Of a stretch of DNA of 64,000 nt, positions 51,717-61,853 are shown piece by piece; positions within the stretch are counted from its first letter, which is position 1, and every line of letters begins with the position of its first letter. This DNA comes from Marinobacter adhaerens HP15. GTDB taxonomy: Bacteria > Pseudomonadota > Gammaproteobacteria > Pseudomonadales > Oleiphilaceae. A program made the translations under genes and the position numbers. Location of the stretch: positions 682,001-746,000 of the forward strand of contig NC_017506.1 in assembly GCF_000166295.1 (NCBI RefSeq). The letters are read 5' to 3'. The notes below the pieces were generated by a model, which saw nothing but the letters and a program-made list of their open reading frames with translations, did not search any database and was not told the origin of the DNA.

Positions 51717-53531
51717 ATGCCTTACCGTATTGGCGTTTTTCTCCTTTTTGTGGCGACCCTGGTGGCCGCCTGGCTGCTCGGTGGCTGGGTTGGATACCGG
51801 CAGGTGGAGCAGGAGAGCCTTGAGGAGTCCTTCCGGTATCGCCAGTTGGTGGCCAACGAACTGAACCGATATCTCCCGGTGCCCGAGCTGATGGCCGAGC
51901 ATCCGTTACTGCAACGGGCGCTGGAGGCGCCTGACAATCCCTCTGCTATTCTCTCGGCCAATGAACAGATGCAGCGCATGGCCACTATCGTAGGCAGTTC
52001 GGATGTCTACCTGATGGATACTCGCGGCCTGACGATCGCAGCCAACAACTACCTGCAGCCAGACAGTTTTGTCGGGCGGAATTTCAATTTCCGGCCGTAT
52101 TTCTATGAGGCGATGGAGTCGGGCGATTCGGCGATCTATTTCGCCCTCGGCCTGATGTCTGGCGTTCGGGGTCTGTATTTCTCGCATCCGGTTCGGGACG
52201 AGGGCGGCCAGATTATCGGGGTGGTCGCCGTGAAGGTTCTGGTTCACGAACTGGAATCCCAATGGGATCGCCCTACTGGCTTGCGAGAGGCGGAGATGGT
52301 CGTGCTTGATCATAATGGCATCAGTTTTCTCGCGAGCAGGCAGGACTGGCTTTACCGCAATTTCTCGGGGATGGCCGATGCCGTGCCCGACGAGTATTCC
52401 CGCCGGCGTTATCCAGACCGTGATTTGACGCCAATGGCACTGAAAACGTTGGGAACCCCATGGGGGCTTCTCGAGCAGTCAGCAACGGTCCGTATTCAGG
52501 ACAGTGGCAAACCCCGGGAATATCTGAGCGTAAGCACGCCTCTGCCGAGGATGGACTGGACGCTTCAAGTCATGGTGAGCACTCGCTCGGTCGTCTGGAC
52601 CCGGTTGGGTTTTGCGGTCGGTGGGGCAGCGCTGTTCTTTGGTGGCCTGTTGACCTGGCTGTACCTGCGCGAACGCTACCGGCGCGAGGCTGAACTGGCT
52701 CTTCGGGGCGAGCAGCTGGAGCGAAGCGTGGCCGAGCGAACCGCAGACCTGGAGAACTCCAATCGCAAACTGGTGGAGGAGATCCGGGAGCGAGAACGCA
52801 CCCAAACCGAGCTGCGGGAAACACAGCAGGAGCTGATCCAGGCTGCAAAACTGGCGGTGCTGGGTCAGATGTCCGCGGGCCTCAACCATGAAATGAACCA
52901 GCCTCTGACGGCCATTCAGACCTATGCCCGAAACAGCCGCCGCTTCCTTGAGAAAGGTGCCGGGGAGATGGTGGATGCTAACCTGTCAGAAATCATCCTG
53001 CTGTGTGACAAGATGGCGGAGCTGACCCGGCAGTTCAAGGTGTTTGCGCGCAAATCCGAAGGCCCGCCAGCGGTGGTGGATCTCCGGCAACCGATTGACG
53101 CATCCCTGAAAATTATCGTTGCCCAGCAATCGAGTTCGGAAATCGATATCCAGTGGCACCGTCCAGACTCGCCGGTGATGTGCCATGGCGACCTGATACG
53201 GATAGAGCAGGTTATGGTTAACCTGATGGCGAATGCGGTTCAGGCGGTAGAGGGTGGTGCACGGCCGGAAATCCGGATTGATATAGAAGAAACCGAGCAG
53301 TGCTGGAAATGCCTGGTGCGCGATAATGGGCCCGGATTGCAGGGCGACACCGAACAGATTTTCGAGCCCTTTTTTACCACCAAATCGGTCAAGCAGGGAC
53401 TGGGTCTTGGACTTTCCATATCGCGCCAGATTGTGGATGCACTGGGTGGCAGCCTGACCGGTCGTAACCGCCGGGATGGGCCGGGCGCAGAATTCGTCGT
53501 AACCCTCAAGAAGCGGGAGGCCATGGAATGA
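51717..53531 (+). CDS. DctB-like sensor histidine kinase
   Basis: A 604-residue kinase. Membrane segments lie at about 6-24 and 297-318; between them is a double-Cache sensor (DVYLMDTRGLTIAANNY, FYEAMESGDSAIYFALG). A coiled coil (about 325-380) leads to the phosphoacceptor His in LNHEMNQPLTAIQTYARN (near 390) and the ATPase lobe (VMVNLMANAVQAVEGG, DNGPGLQ, GLGLGLSISRQI). It overlaps its regulator gene by 4 bases. It should sense the TRAP substrate. Confidence 0.92.
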   Translation: MPYRIGVFLLFVATLVAAWLLGGWVGYRQVEQESLEESFRYRQLVANELNRYLPVPELMAEHPLLQRALEAPDNPSAILSANEQMQRMATIVGSSDVYLMDTRGLTIAANNYLQPDSFVGRNFNFRPYFYEAMESGDSAIYFALGLMSGVRGLYFSHPVRDEGGQIIGVVAVKVLVHELESQWDRPTGLREAEMVVLDHNGISFLASRQDWLYRNFSGMADAVPDEYSRRRYPDRDLTPMALKTLGTPWGLLEQSATVRIQDSGKPREYLSVSTPLPRMDWTLQVMVSTRSVVWTRLGFAVGGAALFFGGLLTWLYLRERYRREAELALRGEQLERSVAERTADLENSNRKLVEEIRERERTQTELRETQQELIQAAKLAVLGQMSAGLNHEMNQPLTAIQTYARNSRRFLEKGAGEMVDANLSEIILLCDKMAELTRQFKVFARKSEGPPAVVDLRQPIDASLKIIVAQQSSSEIDIQWHRPDSPVMCHGDLIRIEQVMVNLMANAVQAVEGGARPEIRIDIEETEQCWKCLVRDNGPGLQGDTEQIFEPFFTTKSVKQGLGLGLSISRQIVDALGGSLTGRNRRDGPGAEFVVTLKKREAME

Positions 53532-54880
53532 CAGAACCCTCGGTAATCTTTGTGGACGACGATCCACACATCCGCCAGGCCATTGCCCAGACACTGACCC
53601 TGGAGGAGTTGCCGGTCAGCTGCTTCGAAGATGCGCCATCGGCGCTGGGGCATATCAACGCCGACTACGACGGCGTGGTTCTCTGCGACTACAACATGCC
53701 GGAGATGAACGGCCTGGAGATGCTGGACCGGCTTCGAGCTATCGATGACACCATTCCCGTGATCATTCTTACCGGGCAGGGCGACATAAGCACGGCGGTA
53801 ACAGCCATGCAGCAGGGCGCTTACGACTTTATCGAGAAGCCGTTTGATCATGATGAACTGATAGAGCTGCTCCGCCATGCCCTGGAAAAACGGCATCTCG
53901 CCCTCGAGAACCGGCGACTGAAAGCACAGCTGCGCCACCTGGCCAGACCCGGTCCCCGGATGTTGGGGGATTCGCCGTTGATGCAAAAGGTCATGGCGAC
54001 CATTGATCCCATCCTCGACATCTCGGCTAATATTCTTCTGCACGGGGAAACAGGGTCCGGGAAGGATGCGCTGGCCCGATACATTCATGAGAACAGTGGA
54101 CGCAGCGCCCACAACTTCGTGGCAATCAACTGCGGGGCGGTGCCCGAGAACCTGATTGAAAGCGAGTTGTTTGGCCATGAGGCCGGGGCGTTCACCGGGG
54201 CTGAAAAGCGCCGGATCGGCAAGATCGAACACGCCCACAAGGGCACCCTGTTCCTGGATGAGGTTGAAAGTATGCCCATGCCCTTGCAGGTGAAACTCCT
54301 GCGGGTGCTGGAAGAACAACGGGTCGAGCGTCTGGGCAGCAATAAGGTTCAGGAGGTGGATGTCCGGATCATCGCCGCCACCAAGGCGGATCTGAAAAAA
54401 CTCAGTGACGACGGCGAATTCCGGCCCGATCTCTATTACCGGCTGAATGTGGTCAAAGTTGACATCCCGCCGTTGAGAGAGCGGAAAGAGGACATCCCTC
54501 TGCTGTTCCATCATTTCGTGCTGATTGCCGCGGCCCGTTACGATCGGGAGAGCATACCGCTTGATGCTGGTCAGGCAGCCCGGCTGATGCAACATTCATG
54601 GCCCGGCAACGTTCGCGAACTTCGGAACCTGGCTGAACGTTATGTCCTGCTGGGGCCGGCAGCGCTGGATGAGAACGAACCTGCGGATACGGCCAATGTG
54701 GCGGGTCGACAGACGCTCGCCGAAATGATGGACGGTTTCGAGCGTTCTGCCATTATCAGCGCCCTGAATGCCAGCCATGGCAGCATCAAGGACACCATGG
54801 TCCAGCTCGGTATTGCCCGGAAAACCCTGTACGACAAGATGCGCAAGCATGGGTTGGACAAAGCCCAGTTCAAGGATTGA
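53528..54880 (+). CDS. DctD-like sigma-54-dependent response regulator
   Basis: A 450-residue NtrC-type activator. The receiver has DDDPHIR and phospho-Asp in LCDYNMPEMNG (about 56). The AAA+ domain shows Walker A GETGSGKDALARYI (about 172), the GAFTGA loop (EAGAFTGAEKRR, about 217) that contacts sigma-54, and R-finger region RPDLYYRLNVV. The Fis-type HTH is at the end (SIKDTMVQLGIARKTLYDKM). Its likely target is the promoter at 48253. Confidence 0.94.
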   Translation: MTEPSVIFVDDDPHIRQAIAQTLTLEELPVSCFEDAPSALGHINADYDGVVLCDYNMPEMNGLEMLDRLRAIDDTIPVIILTGQGDISTAVTAMQQGAYDFIEKPFDHDELIELLRHALEKRHLALENRRLKAQLRHLARPGPRMLGDSPLMQKVMATIDPILDISANILLHGETGSGKDALARYIHENSGRSAHNFVAINCGAVPENLIESELFGHEAGAFTGAEKRRIGKIEHAHKGTLFLDEVESMPMPLQVKLLRVLEEQRVERLGSNKVQEVDVRIIAATKADLKKLSDDGEFRPDLYYRLNVVKVDIPPLRERKEDIPLLFHHFVLIAAARYDRESIPLDAGQAARLMQHSWPGNVRELRNLAERYVLLGPAALDENEPADTANVAGRQTLAEMMDGFERSAIISALNASHGSIKDTMVQLGIARKTLYDKMRKHGLDKAQFKD

Positions 54881-54897
54881 TGAGCAACAAAAATTTA

Positions 54898-54991
54898 CCG
54901 GCATGGTTACAGGCTGGAAACAAACTACGCAGTATCATCAATGATATTGCCCCCGGTTTTTGCGTAGTCTTTGCGACTTTTTCCATGCCGG
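54898..54991. repeat. Nested inverted repeats upstream of the chemoreceptor gene
   Basis: Three nested pairs: CCGGCATGG (54898-54906) with CCATGCCGG (54983-54991); ACTACGCA (54924-54931) with TGCGTAGT (54961-54968); TATCAT with ATGATA inside. They lie between dctD-like and chemoreceptor genes. The block may be a terminator, a leader RNA or a protein site. Confidence 0.6.
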
Positions 54992-55033
54992 ATCGCCCGG
55001 CGAATTGATCACTTAACCAAAAGACTACCAGTC

Positions 55034-56728
55034 ATGAAAAACCTGACCATCCAGACACGGGTACTGTTGCTGGCCCTGGTGCCGGTGATTGTGCTCACGG
55101 CATTCCTGACCAGTTACAACCTTAACCAGGCCAGTGCTATTGGCGAAGAGGCCGTTGCCGGTTTCTCCTCCGATATGGAAGAGAGTAAACGCCAGGAACT
55201 GCAGAATTATCTGGCCGTTGCAAAGTCTTCCATCGAGCATCTCTATAATCAGCCTGGGTCCGCAGACGATCCGGAGGTGCGCGAGAAAGCGTGGGAGATC
55301 CTGCGACAGCTGCGTTTTAACGATTCGGGAAGCACCGGTTATTTTTTTGCGTATGACACCCGGGGTGTCAATGTGATGCACGGCGTCAACCAGTCTCTGG
55401 AAGGCAAAAATCTCTGGGACTTCCAGGATCCCAACGGAACCTTCCTGATTCGTGAGCTGGTAAAGGCGGCGCGCAATGGCGGCGGTTATGTGCCTTATGG
55501 TTGGAAAAACAGCGAAACCGGACAAGTAGCGCCCAAGCTGGGCTATGCGGAAATGCTGCCCAAGTGGGGTGTGATGATCGGCACCGGCTTCTGGATTGAC
55601 GGCCTCGAGGCTCAGGTAGCGGCGATGGAAAGCCAGGTGGGGACTTCACTCGAGGACGCCGTGATAGGCTCAGTCAGCACCTCACTTGTCGCATTGGCGC
55701 TGATCGTCCTGCTTGCCCTGATCGTGGTCCGCAGCATCATTCGGCCCCTGAAATCGGCCGTGTCGGCAATGAACGACATCGCCAGCGGCGATGGCGACCT
55801 GACCCGTCGTCTTGACGTTTCCGGCAAGGATGAGCTTGGACAGTTGGCGACTGCCTTTAACAGTTTCGCCGACCAGGTGCACGGACTGGTTGAACGCGTG
55901 CTGTCGTCTACCCGCACGCTGAACGAGGCCACGGCTGACCTGAACCAGGTCATGACTGAAGCCGAGCAGGGCGTCGAGCGACAGAAATCCGAGAGTGATC
56001 AGGTGGCAACGGCGATGAACGAAATGACCGCAGCTGCCCAAGAGGTTGCGAGCAACGCGAGTGAAGCCTCCACGGCCGCCGATCATGCCAATGGACAGGT
56101 TTGCGATGCCCAGGGCCTGGTACATCAGGCTACCGAAGTTATTGGCGGGCTCTCCGAGCAGGTGGGAGAGGGCGTTCGGGTTATCGAGCAGCTTGGCACT
56201 GACTCTCGCCGGATTGATAGCGTACTGGAGGTCATTCGCGAAATTGCTGATCAGACCAACCTATTGGCCCTCAACGCTGCGATCGAAGCGGCACGGGCCG
56301 GCGAGGCCGGTCGGGGTTTTGCCGTGGTGGCTGACGAAGTTCGAACGCTGGCTCGCCGGACCCAGCAGAGCACCCAGGAAATCCAGGATATGATTGAGCG
56401 GCTTCAGTCTGGGGCAGGGAATGCGGTCAAGGTAATTGCTTCCATCAGTGAGCGCAGCGAAGCGACCGTGGAAGAAACCCGGCAGGTCAACGATGCGCTG
56501 CAGCGCATTGGTCAGGCTGTGGCAACGATCACGGACATGAATACACAGATTGCCAGCGCAGCCGAAGAGCAGACCAGCGTTTCCGAGACCATTAATCAGA
56601 ACGTGCATGAGATCGTCGCGATTACCGAACAGACGGCGCAGGGAACCCGTCGGGCCGGAAATGCGACACAACGGCTGAAGAACCTGGCTTCCGAGATGTC
56701 AGAGCAGGTCAGTCGGTATCGGGTGTAG
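55034..56728 (+). CDS. Methyl-accepting chemotaxis protein with single Cache domain
   Basis: A 564-residue receptor started at ATG 55034 ([13 protein letters not shown]). Membrane segments at about 10-28 and 208-230 flank an sCache_2-type sensor ([34 protein letters not shown]). HAMP and the signalling hairpin follow; its tip is [20 protein letters not shown] (about 402-421). It follows the TRAP regulators and may sense a related substrate. Confidence 0.94.
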   Translation: MKNLTIQTRVLLLALVPVIVLTAFLTSYNLNQASAIGEEAVAGFSSDMEESKRQELQNYLAVAKSSIEHLYNQPGSADDPEVREKAWEILRQLRFNDSGSTGYFFAYDTRGVNVMHGVNQSLEGKNLWDFQDPNGTFLIRELVKAARNGGGYVPYGWKNSETGQVAPKLGYAEMLPKWGVMIGTGFWIDGLEAQVAAMESQVGTSLEDAVIGSVSTSLVALALIVLLALIVVRSIIRPLKSAVSAMNDIASGDGDLTRRLDVSGKDELGQLATAFNSFADQVHGLVERVLSSTRTLNEATADLNQVMTEAEQGVERQKSESDQVATAMNEMTAAAQEVASNASEASTAADHANGQVCDAQGLVHQATEVIGGLSEQVGEGVRVIEQLGTDSRRIDSVLEVIREIADQTNLLALNAAIEAARAGEAGRGFAVVADEVRTLARRTQQSTQEIQDMIERLQSGAGNAVKVIASISERSEATVEETRQVNDALQRIGQAVATITDMNTQIASAAEEQTSVSETINQNVHEIVAITEQTAQGTRRAGNATQRLKNLASEMSEQVSRYRV

Positions 56729-56750
56729 GCACTACTGATTAAGTGCGAAA

Positions 56751-56781
56751 GGGGCAGAGCTCGGGTTCTGCCCCTTTTTTT
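56751..56781 (+). terminator. Rho-independent terminator after the chemoreceptor
   Basis: GGGGCAGA-GCTCGGGT-TCTGCCCC followed by a run of eight T with one C (56775-56783). It is a textbook terminator. Confidence 0.95.
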
Positions 56782-56804
56782 CGTTCTTTAAACGCTCGCC
56801 AATG

Positions 56805-58190
56805 TCAGAGATTGGCTTCGGCAAATTCTGCCAGTAGCGACCGGGGAACACCCTGCAGGTGGATGTGAGCGCCATGTCGAAAGCGCTTGAATCGTTCGGT
56901 CATGTAGGTGAGGCCCGAGCTCAGGGCACTCAGGTAGGGGGTATCGATCTGCGCAAGGTTGCCGAGGCAGATCACCTTTGACCCGTTGCCGGCCCGGGTA
57001 ATGATGGTCTTGATCTGATGGGGCGTCAGGTTCTGTGATTCATCGATAATGATCAGGCTGTGCTGGAAGCTGCGGCCCCGGATGTAATTCATGGATTTGA
57101 AGTGCAGGGGCACCTTGCTGAGGATGTAGTCAACGCTGGCGGTCATGTTCTCGTCGTCCTCGTGGAGCGCTTCCAGGTTGTCGACGATGGCGCCCAGCCA
57201 GGGCTCCATTTTCTCGGCTTCAGTGCCGGGCAGGAACCCGATGTCCTCGTCGAGGCCCTGGGTGGAGCGGGTGGCAATAATGCGCTTGTAGAGCTTGCTG
57301 GCCACGGTCATCTCGATACACGCAGCCAGCGCCAGGATGGTTTTGCCCGAGCCGGCGGAGCCGGTGAGGTTGACCAGGTGGATGTCCGGGTCCAGGAGCA
57401 GGTTCAGCGCCATGGCCTGATAGATGTCCCGGGGAACCAGGCCCCAGACTTCCTCGTTCATCAGGTCGTGTTGGTGCAGGTCCTTGATGATCAACTGGTC
57501 GTCGGAGAGGTCCACCACCTTACCGACGAAGCCCATTTGATCGATGACGAATTCATTGATGTTCAGCTTCGCCAGCTCGCCTTCCCGCTTGAGGATATGT
57601 TCGGTTGAACCCTCCCGCTGAACAGTCTCCACTTTCTCAATGGTGTCCCAGAAGGAGTTGGGGAATTCCCGGTAGCCCTTGGGCAGAAGATCAATGTCAT
57701 CGAGCAACTGGTCGTTGTGGTAGTCCTGAGCTTCGACGCCGAAGCCCCTTGCCTTGAGGCGCATGTTAATGTCTTTCGACACCAGGATAATATCCCGGGA
57801 CTTGTGGCGGTTCTGGAGAGCAGCCAGGGTGTTGATGATCTTGTTGTCGTTCAGATGCTCTGGCAGCGAATGGTTGCCACTGTCACCGGTGCTCATCAGG
57901 ATCGAAAGAGTGCCCAGGGGTTCGGCCTTCTTGCCCCGCACGATGGGAACACCTTTCTCGATCACCTTCGGGCTGGCATCGCCCAGCAACTTATCGATGT
58001 TGCGGATGGCCTGACGGCAGTCAGCGGCCACGGCTTGCTTGCCGGATTTGAGGCTGTCGAGTTCTTCGAGGACCGTCATCGGGATGATGACATCGTGTTC
58101 TTCAAAGTTGAGGAGGGCGTTCGGGTCGTGGATCAGGACGTTGGTGTCGAGGACGTACATCTTTCGGCGAGCTTGCGGTGCTCTGGGCAT
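56805..58190 (-). CDS. PhoH-like ATPase with PIN domain
   Basis: A 461-residue protein. Residues about 12-150 form a PIN nuclease domain (VLDTNVLIHDPNALL; acidic residues throughout) and about 220-450 a PhoH-type ATPase with Walker A TGSAGSGKTILAL (about 280) and SLIIIDESQNLTP (about 386-398). Such PhoH2-like proteins act on RNA as helicase/nuclease. It is the first of a minus-strand pair with the CBS gene, which lies 24 bases upstream. Confidence 0.92.
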   Translation of the reverse strand: MPRAPQARRKMYVLDTNVLIHDPNALLNFEEHDVIIPMTVLEELDSLKSGKQAVAADCRQAIRNIDKLLGDASPKVIEKGVPIVRGKKAEPLGTLSILMSTGDSGNHSLPEHLNDNKIINTLAALQNRHKSRDIILVSKDINMRLKARGFGVEAQDYHNDQLLDDIDLLPKGYREFPNSFWDTIEKVETVQREGSTEHILKREGELAKLNINEFVIDQMGFVGKVVDLSDDQLIIKDLHQHDLMNEEVWGLVPRDIYQAMALNLLLDPDIHLVNLTGSAGSGKTILALAACIEMTVASKLYKRIIATRSTQGLDEDIGFLPGTEAEKMEPWLGAIVDNLEALHEDDENMTASVDYILSKVPLHFKSMNYIRGRSFQHSLIIIDESQNLTPHQIKTIITRAGNGSKVICLGNLAQIDTPYLSALSSGLTYMTERFKRFRHGAHIHLQGVPRSLLAEFAEANL

Positions 58191-58214
58191 AAGTGGCGCT
58201 ACCTCTCTGGTGGC

Positions 58215-58706
58215 TCAGTCGTTATCGGCGCAGCGTTGCGTGAGTTCCTCATCCGAGATCACTTTCAGCATATCGTAAGTCGTTATGATGCCGGTAATTT
58301 TTGAATCATTGGTGACAAAAATCCGGTGCAGGTGCTCGCGCATCATGATATTCGCAATGTCGCGCACTGGCGTCTTCTCGTCAACCGATAAAACGATGGG
58401 GGTCATGATGTCCCGGACTTCTACCGGCACCTTGCCCATTTCCTCAAAGATCACCATTCGCAGGCGTCGGGCTTCCTCCCGCTCTTCGGGAGTCAGATGC
58501 CGGTCCGCATCGGAGCGCGTGGCGTTCCAACGGAATTCGGTGATGTCTTTAAGAGTGGCAATGCCGACAATTTCGCCGTCGTCATCGGTGACGGGGCTGC
58601 CGGTTATCTCGTTGTCGGTGAGGAAGCGGGCCAACCGGTCCATGGTCCAGGATTGCGGGACGGCCTTGATGCTGGGTGTCATGATCTCGTAGGCGAGAAC
58701 GGTCAT
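58215..58706 (-). CDS. CBS-domain protein
   Basis: A 163-residue protein made of two CBS motifs: MTPSIKAVPQSWTMDRLARFL, GSPVTDDDGEIVGIATLKDI (about 9-55) and MTPIVLSVDEKTPVRDIANI, HRIFVTNDSKITGIITTYDM (about 102-150). CBS pairs bind adenosine nucleotides and regulate partner proteins. It is next to the PhoH-like gene. Confidence 0.92.
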   Translation of the reverse strand: MTVLAYEIMTPSIKAVPQSWTMDRLARFLTDNEITGSPVTDDDGEIVGIATLKDITEFRWNATRSDADRHLTPEEREEARRLRMVIFEEMGKVPVEVRDIMTPIVLSVDEKTPVRDIANIMMREHLHRIFVTNDSKITGIITTYDMLKVISDEELTQRCADND

Positions 58707-58788
58707 TGATCTGGGCTGCCTTCTAGAGTCCTTTCATAAAGCTTAGCGCGTGATACTCCGCGCGTCATCCCTTACTGTGCGCCGGGAC

Positions 58789-59523
58789 TCAGGGTTTGTT
58801 CATGCGAAGGCCGGTCAGTTGGCCCTGCTCGTCATAAACCAGTTGGTACCCCTGGTACTTTTTACTGTTGGCAACGCGTTCCAGCGCTTCCATCGACCTC
58901 ACTGGAATATCCACCAGCAGGGAGTTCACCAGCCAGCCGGGTAGCGCTCCGTTTGGGTCCGTGTGCTGGACCCACACCATCCGGGTGCTCTCCCCCTCTG
59001 GCGTGAACCGGTACAGGGTGTCCGAGCGATCGACTCTCACCCGGCTACTGTTTTCCGCCCGCTGATCGGGCATGGCGTTCAGATCCATGACGATCTCACC
59101 GGAGGCCTGGTCACCCCGTGTGCGTATGCGCAGGACATAGTCGCGGTCAGTAACCGGCCAGGGCATGTCATTCACGGAATAGGCAAAGCGATCGTGAAAC
59201 ACGCCATCGCCAAACGCATAGGATTCGGTGCAGTTGTGCACCCACTCGACGCAGGAACCGGGGTTGGCCATCACGGCCATCAGGTTTTCGATAGGCGCGT
59301 CGAGCACCGCCACGGCCTTGAAGGCCTTGAAGCTGGAGCCTGGCTGCTCGATGGTATAGACCCGGATGTGATCGGCTTCCTTGCGTAGCGTCCACGCCTC
59401 GTCGCTTTCACTGGGCAGTTCAGCACGGGCACTGGCGGCAACGGCGAACACCAGCAACGCACAGACCAGCCCACTGAGCACCGAGGCCCAGCCCTTAATG
59501 CCATGGGCTATGCTCTTTCTCAT
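58789..59523 (-). CDS. START-domain lipid-binding protein, secreted
   Basis: A 244-residue protein started at ATG 59523 (MRKSIAHGIKGW). The signal peptide spans about 1-35 (VLSGLVCALLVFAVAASARA). The START fold shows KADHIRVYTIEQPGSSFKAF-type strands, the FAYSVNDMPWPVTDRDYV region and RMVWVQHTDPNGALPGWLVN. It binds a hydrophobic ligand in the periplasm; identity unknown. Confidence 0.88.
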   Translation of the reverse strand: MRKSIAHGIKGWASVLSGLVCALLVFAVAASARAELPSESDEAWTLRKEADHIRVYTIEQPGSSFKAFKAVAVLDAPIENLMAVMANPGSCVEWVHNCTESYAFGDGVFHDRFAYSVNDMPWPVTDRDYVLRIRTRGDQASGEIVMDLNAMPDQRAENSSRVRVDRSDTLYRFTPEGESTRMVWVQHTDPNGALPGWLVNSLLVDIPVRSMEALERVANSKKYQGYQLVYDEQGQLTGLRMNKP

Positions 59524-59660
59524 AGGGTACACTTCCTTGCAGATGGTGGGCCGAGTCTAGCATGGGGCTTTTGCCGGCATGGCCACGGAAACAGTGGATT
59601 GTGAACCAGGTAGCGACCTGTTGATTTGGTAACCGAAATTGGCCCGATCTGACGACGACT

Positions 59661-60668
59661 ATGACCATGAAGAAACTTATCAACGGCAAAGGGCAGGTGA
59701 TTCCGGGACTGTTGGATGAACCGGTAGAAGAGATCAACTACCTGGACTATGACCTGCGTACGGTGATGGACCGCCCGCGTTCAAAGCTGGCAAGACGCTG
59801 GCGGTTCAACCAGTTCCAGTTTGTCAGCGCCATGGGCCCGGGTTGGGTGTTTGGTCTGGCGGTGGTGGATCTGAAACTGCTGGGCAGCGGATTCTTCTAT
59901 CTCTATGACTTCGAGACTGGCCAGATGATGGAGCAGTCTTTCCTTCAGCCATTGGCCCGGCAAACCTGCATTGAGCCACGGCCAGAGGAAGGGGTGACAA
60001 GGTTCAGCAAGGGCGAGGTAGCCGTGCGAATTGCGCCTTCCGCGGATGGCCGGACAATTACGGTCTCGGCCCCTGGAGGTATCCGTATTGAACTGACGCT
60101 TTCAGAGGATCGGGACCCGCTCCGGCTGGTATGCCCGGCCGGCTACAATGGCTGGGTATTTACCCGCAAGTCGGCAGGTTTGCCGGTGGAAGGGGAAGTG
60201 CGCTGGGATCATCGTATCTGGCGCTGCGACGAGCAGACTCGGGGATCCATCGATTGGAGCTGTGGCTTCATGCGCCGGGAAACAGCCTGGAACTGGGCCT
60301 GCCTGGCCGGCCAGCTTGCGGATGGCCGGTCCGTGGGATTGAACCTTGCCGCAGGGGTCAATGAGACGGGAATGACGGAAAATGCGCTCTGGCTGGATGG
60401 TGTCTGCCACAAACTGGGCGCGGCAAGGTTCCGTTTTGATCGCTATCAACCAGGCGGCGACTGGCATGTGAGCACCGAGGATGGTCGGGTCGATCTGCAC
60501 TTTGTCCCCGCTGGTGTGCGCAAGGAAAAACTGGACGCCTGGGTACTGGCATCCAACTTCCGGCAGTACGTGGGCTCGTTCAGTGGAACGGTGACGGATG
60601 AGGCTGGCGGAAAAATTGAGGTTAAAGGTCTGCGGGGCCTGATGGAAGACCACTTTGCGAGGTGGTAA
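59661..60668 (+). CDS. DUF2804-family protein
   Basis: A 335-residue protein with a C-terminal RGLMEDHFARW and beta-rich body (FNQFQFVSAMGPGWVFGLAV, SIDWSCGFMRRETAWNWACL) typical of DUF2804. It diverges from the START gene. The fold resembles proteins that bind lipids or carotenoids, which is only an analogy. Function unknown. Confidence 0.85.
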   Translation: MTMKKLINGKGQVIPGLLDEPVEEINYLDYDLRTVMDRPRSKLARRWRFNQFQFVSAMGPGWVFGLAVVDLKLLGSGFFYLYDFETGQMMEQSFLQPLARQTCIEPRPEEGVTRFSKGEVAVRIAPSADGRTITVSAPGGIRIELTLSEDRDPLRLVCPAGYNGWVFTRKSAGLPVEGEVRWDHRIWRCDEQTRGSIDWSCGFMRRETAWNWACLAGQLADGRSVGLNLAAGVNETGMTENALWLDGVCHKLGAARFRFDRYQPGGDWHVSTEDGRVDLHFVPAGVRKEKLDAWVLASNFRQYVGSFSGTVTDEAGGKIEVKGLRGLMEDHFARW

Positions 60669-60673
60669 GAAAT

Positions 60674-60697
60674 GGCCTGTCCCACCCGGGACAGGCC
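60674..60697. terminator. Stem-loop between converging genes
   Basis: GGCCTGTCCC-ACCC-GGGACAGGCC, ten perfect pairs with a four-base loop. It lies between DUF2804 and minE, which converge, and can serve both. Confidence 0.75.
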
Positions 60698-60708
60698 AGA
60701 TAAGCGGG

Positions 60709-60960
60709 TTATCGCTCCGGTAGCGTGACGTTCAGCTCCAGTACCGAGCAGCTCTCGTTGCGGTCTACCTCAACCTGAACCATGTCGTCGCTGATCTGAA
60801 CGTACTTTCGAATGACCTCCAGCAGCTCCTGCTGCAGCTGGGGCAGGTAGTCCGGCTGGTCACGTTGGCCCCGCTCGTGAGCCACGATAATCTGGAGGCG
60901 CTCTTTGGCCACGCTGGCGGTGTTCTTCTTTTTACCCTTGAAGTAATCGAGGAAACTCAT
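60709..60960 (-). CDS. minE: Cell division topological factor MinE
   Basis: An 83-residue protein with [20 protein letters not shown] (about 12-31), the anti-MinCD helix, followed by the dimer domain ([19 protein letters not shown]). It drives oscillation of MinD. Last gene of minCDE. Confidence 0.97.
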   Translation of the reverse strand: MSFLDYFKGKKKNTASVAKERLQIIVAHERGQRDQPDYLPQLQQELLEVIRKYVQISDDMVQVEVDRNESCSVLELNVTLPER

Positions 60961-60963
60961 CCC

Positions 60964-61776
60964 TTAGCCCCCCTTGAACATCCGTGAGAAGAAACCCTTC
61001 TTCTGGGACGTCATGAAACGGTGTTCCCGTTCCTCTCCCAGAAGGCGTGCAACCGCATCATCGTAGGCCTGGCCGGCATCGCTGTCCTCTTCGAGGATAA
61101 CCGGCAAACCCTGGTTTGAAGCGTTCAGAACAATCTGGCTTTCCGGAATGACGCCCAGCAGAGGTATCGCGAGGATTTCCTCTACGTCCGCCACGGACAG
61201 CATCTCGCCCTTTTCGACACGGGACGGGTTGTAACGGGTCAGGAGCAGGTGTTCCTTGACCGGGTCCTGGCCCATTTCGGCTCGACGGGATTTGCTCTGC
61301 AGAATGCCCAGAATGCGGTCGGAATCCCGCACCGAAGACACTTCGGGATTGGTAACCACAATCGCCTCATCAGCGTAATACAGCGCCATCAGGGCACCAT
61401 GCTCAATGCCGGCAGGAGAGTCGCAGACGATGTAATCGAAGGTCTCGGAAAGCTCGTTGATGACTTTCTCGACGCCATCTTTGGTCAGTGCTTCCTTTTC
61501 CCGCGTCTGGGAGGCCGGAAGGATGTACAGGGTATCGACCCGCTTGTCGCGGATCAGCGCCTGGTTCAGGGAGGCTTCGCCCTGGATCACGTTTACGAAG
61601 TCGTACACCACGCGACGCTCGCAGTTCATGATCAGGTCCAGGTTGCGCAGGCCCACGTCAAAATCGATGACTACTGTCTTGTGGCCTCGCTTGGCAAGGC
61701 CGGTGCTGATCGAGGCGCTGGTGGTGGTTTTGCCAACGCCGCCCTTTCCTGAGGTAACGACAATAATTCTAGCCAA
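60964..61776 (-). CDS. minD: Septum-site determining ATPase MinD
   Basis: A 270-residue deviant-Walker ATPase (VTSGKGGVGKTTTSASI, about 7-23) with the C-terminal amphipathic helix (KKGFFSRMFKGG) that binds membranes. Pairs with MinE (3-base gap) and MinC (77-base gap). Confidence 0.97.
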   Translation of the reverse strand: MARIIVVTSGKGGVGKTTTSASISTGLAKRGHKTVVIDFDVGLRNLDLIMNCERRVVYDFVNVIQGEASLNQALIRDKRVDTLYILPASQTREKEALTKDGVEKVINELSETFDYIVCDSPAGIEHGALMALYYADEAIVVTNPEVSSVRDSDRILGILQSKSRRAEMGQDPVKEHLLLTRYNPSRVEKGEMLSVADVEEILAIPLLGVIPESQIVLNASNQGLPVILEEDSDAGQAYDDAVARLLGEEREHRFMTSQKKGFFSRMFKGG

Positions 61777-61853
61777 GGTTCTGTTCCTGTTTCTCGGTGG
61801 ATTCGTCGTGTCTGCCGAATTATCCGGTCAAGTTATTGTGTTCAGCTCCAAAA

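Noticed and set aside
53240..54595. 451-residue minus-strand frame
   Set aside because: Antisense shadow of the DctD-like gene.
54898..54991. Cyclic di-GMP riboswitch before the chemoreceptor
   Set aside because: The conserved CACGCACAGGGCAAACC-type core of the GEMM class is missing.
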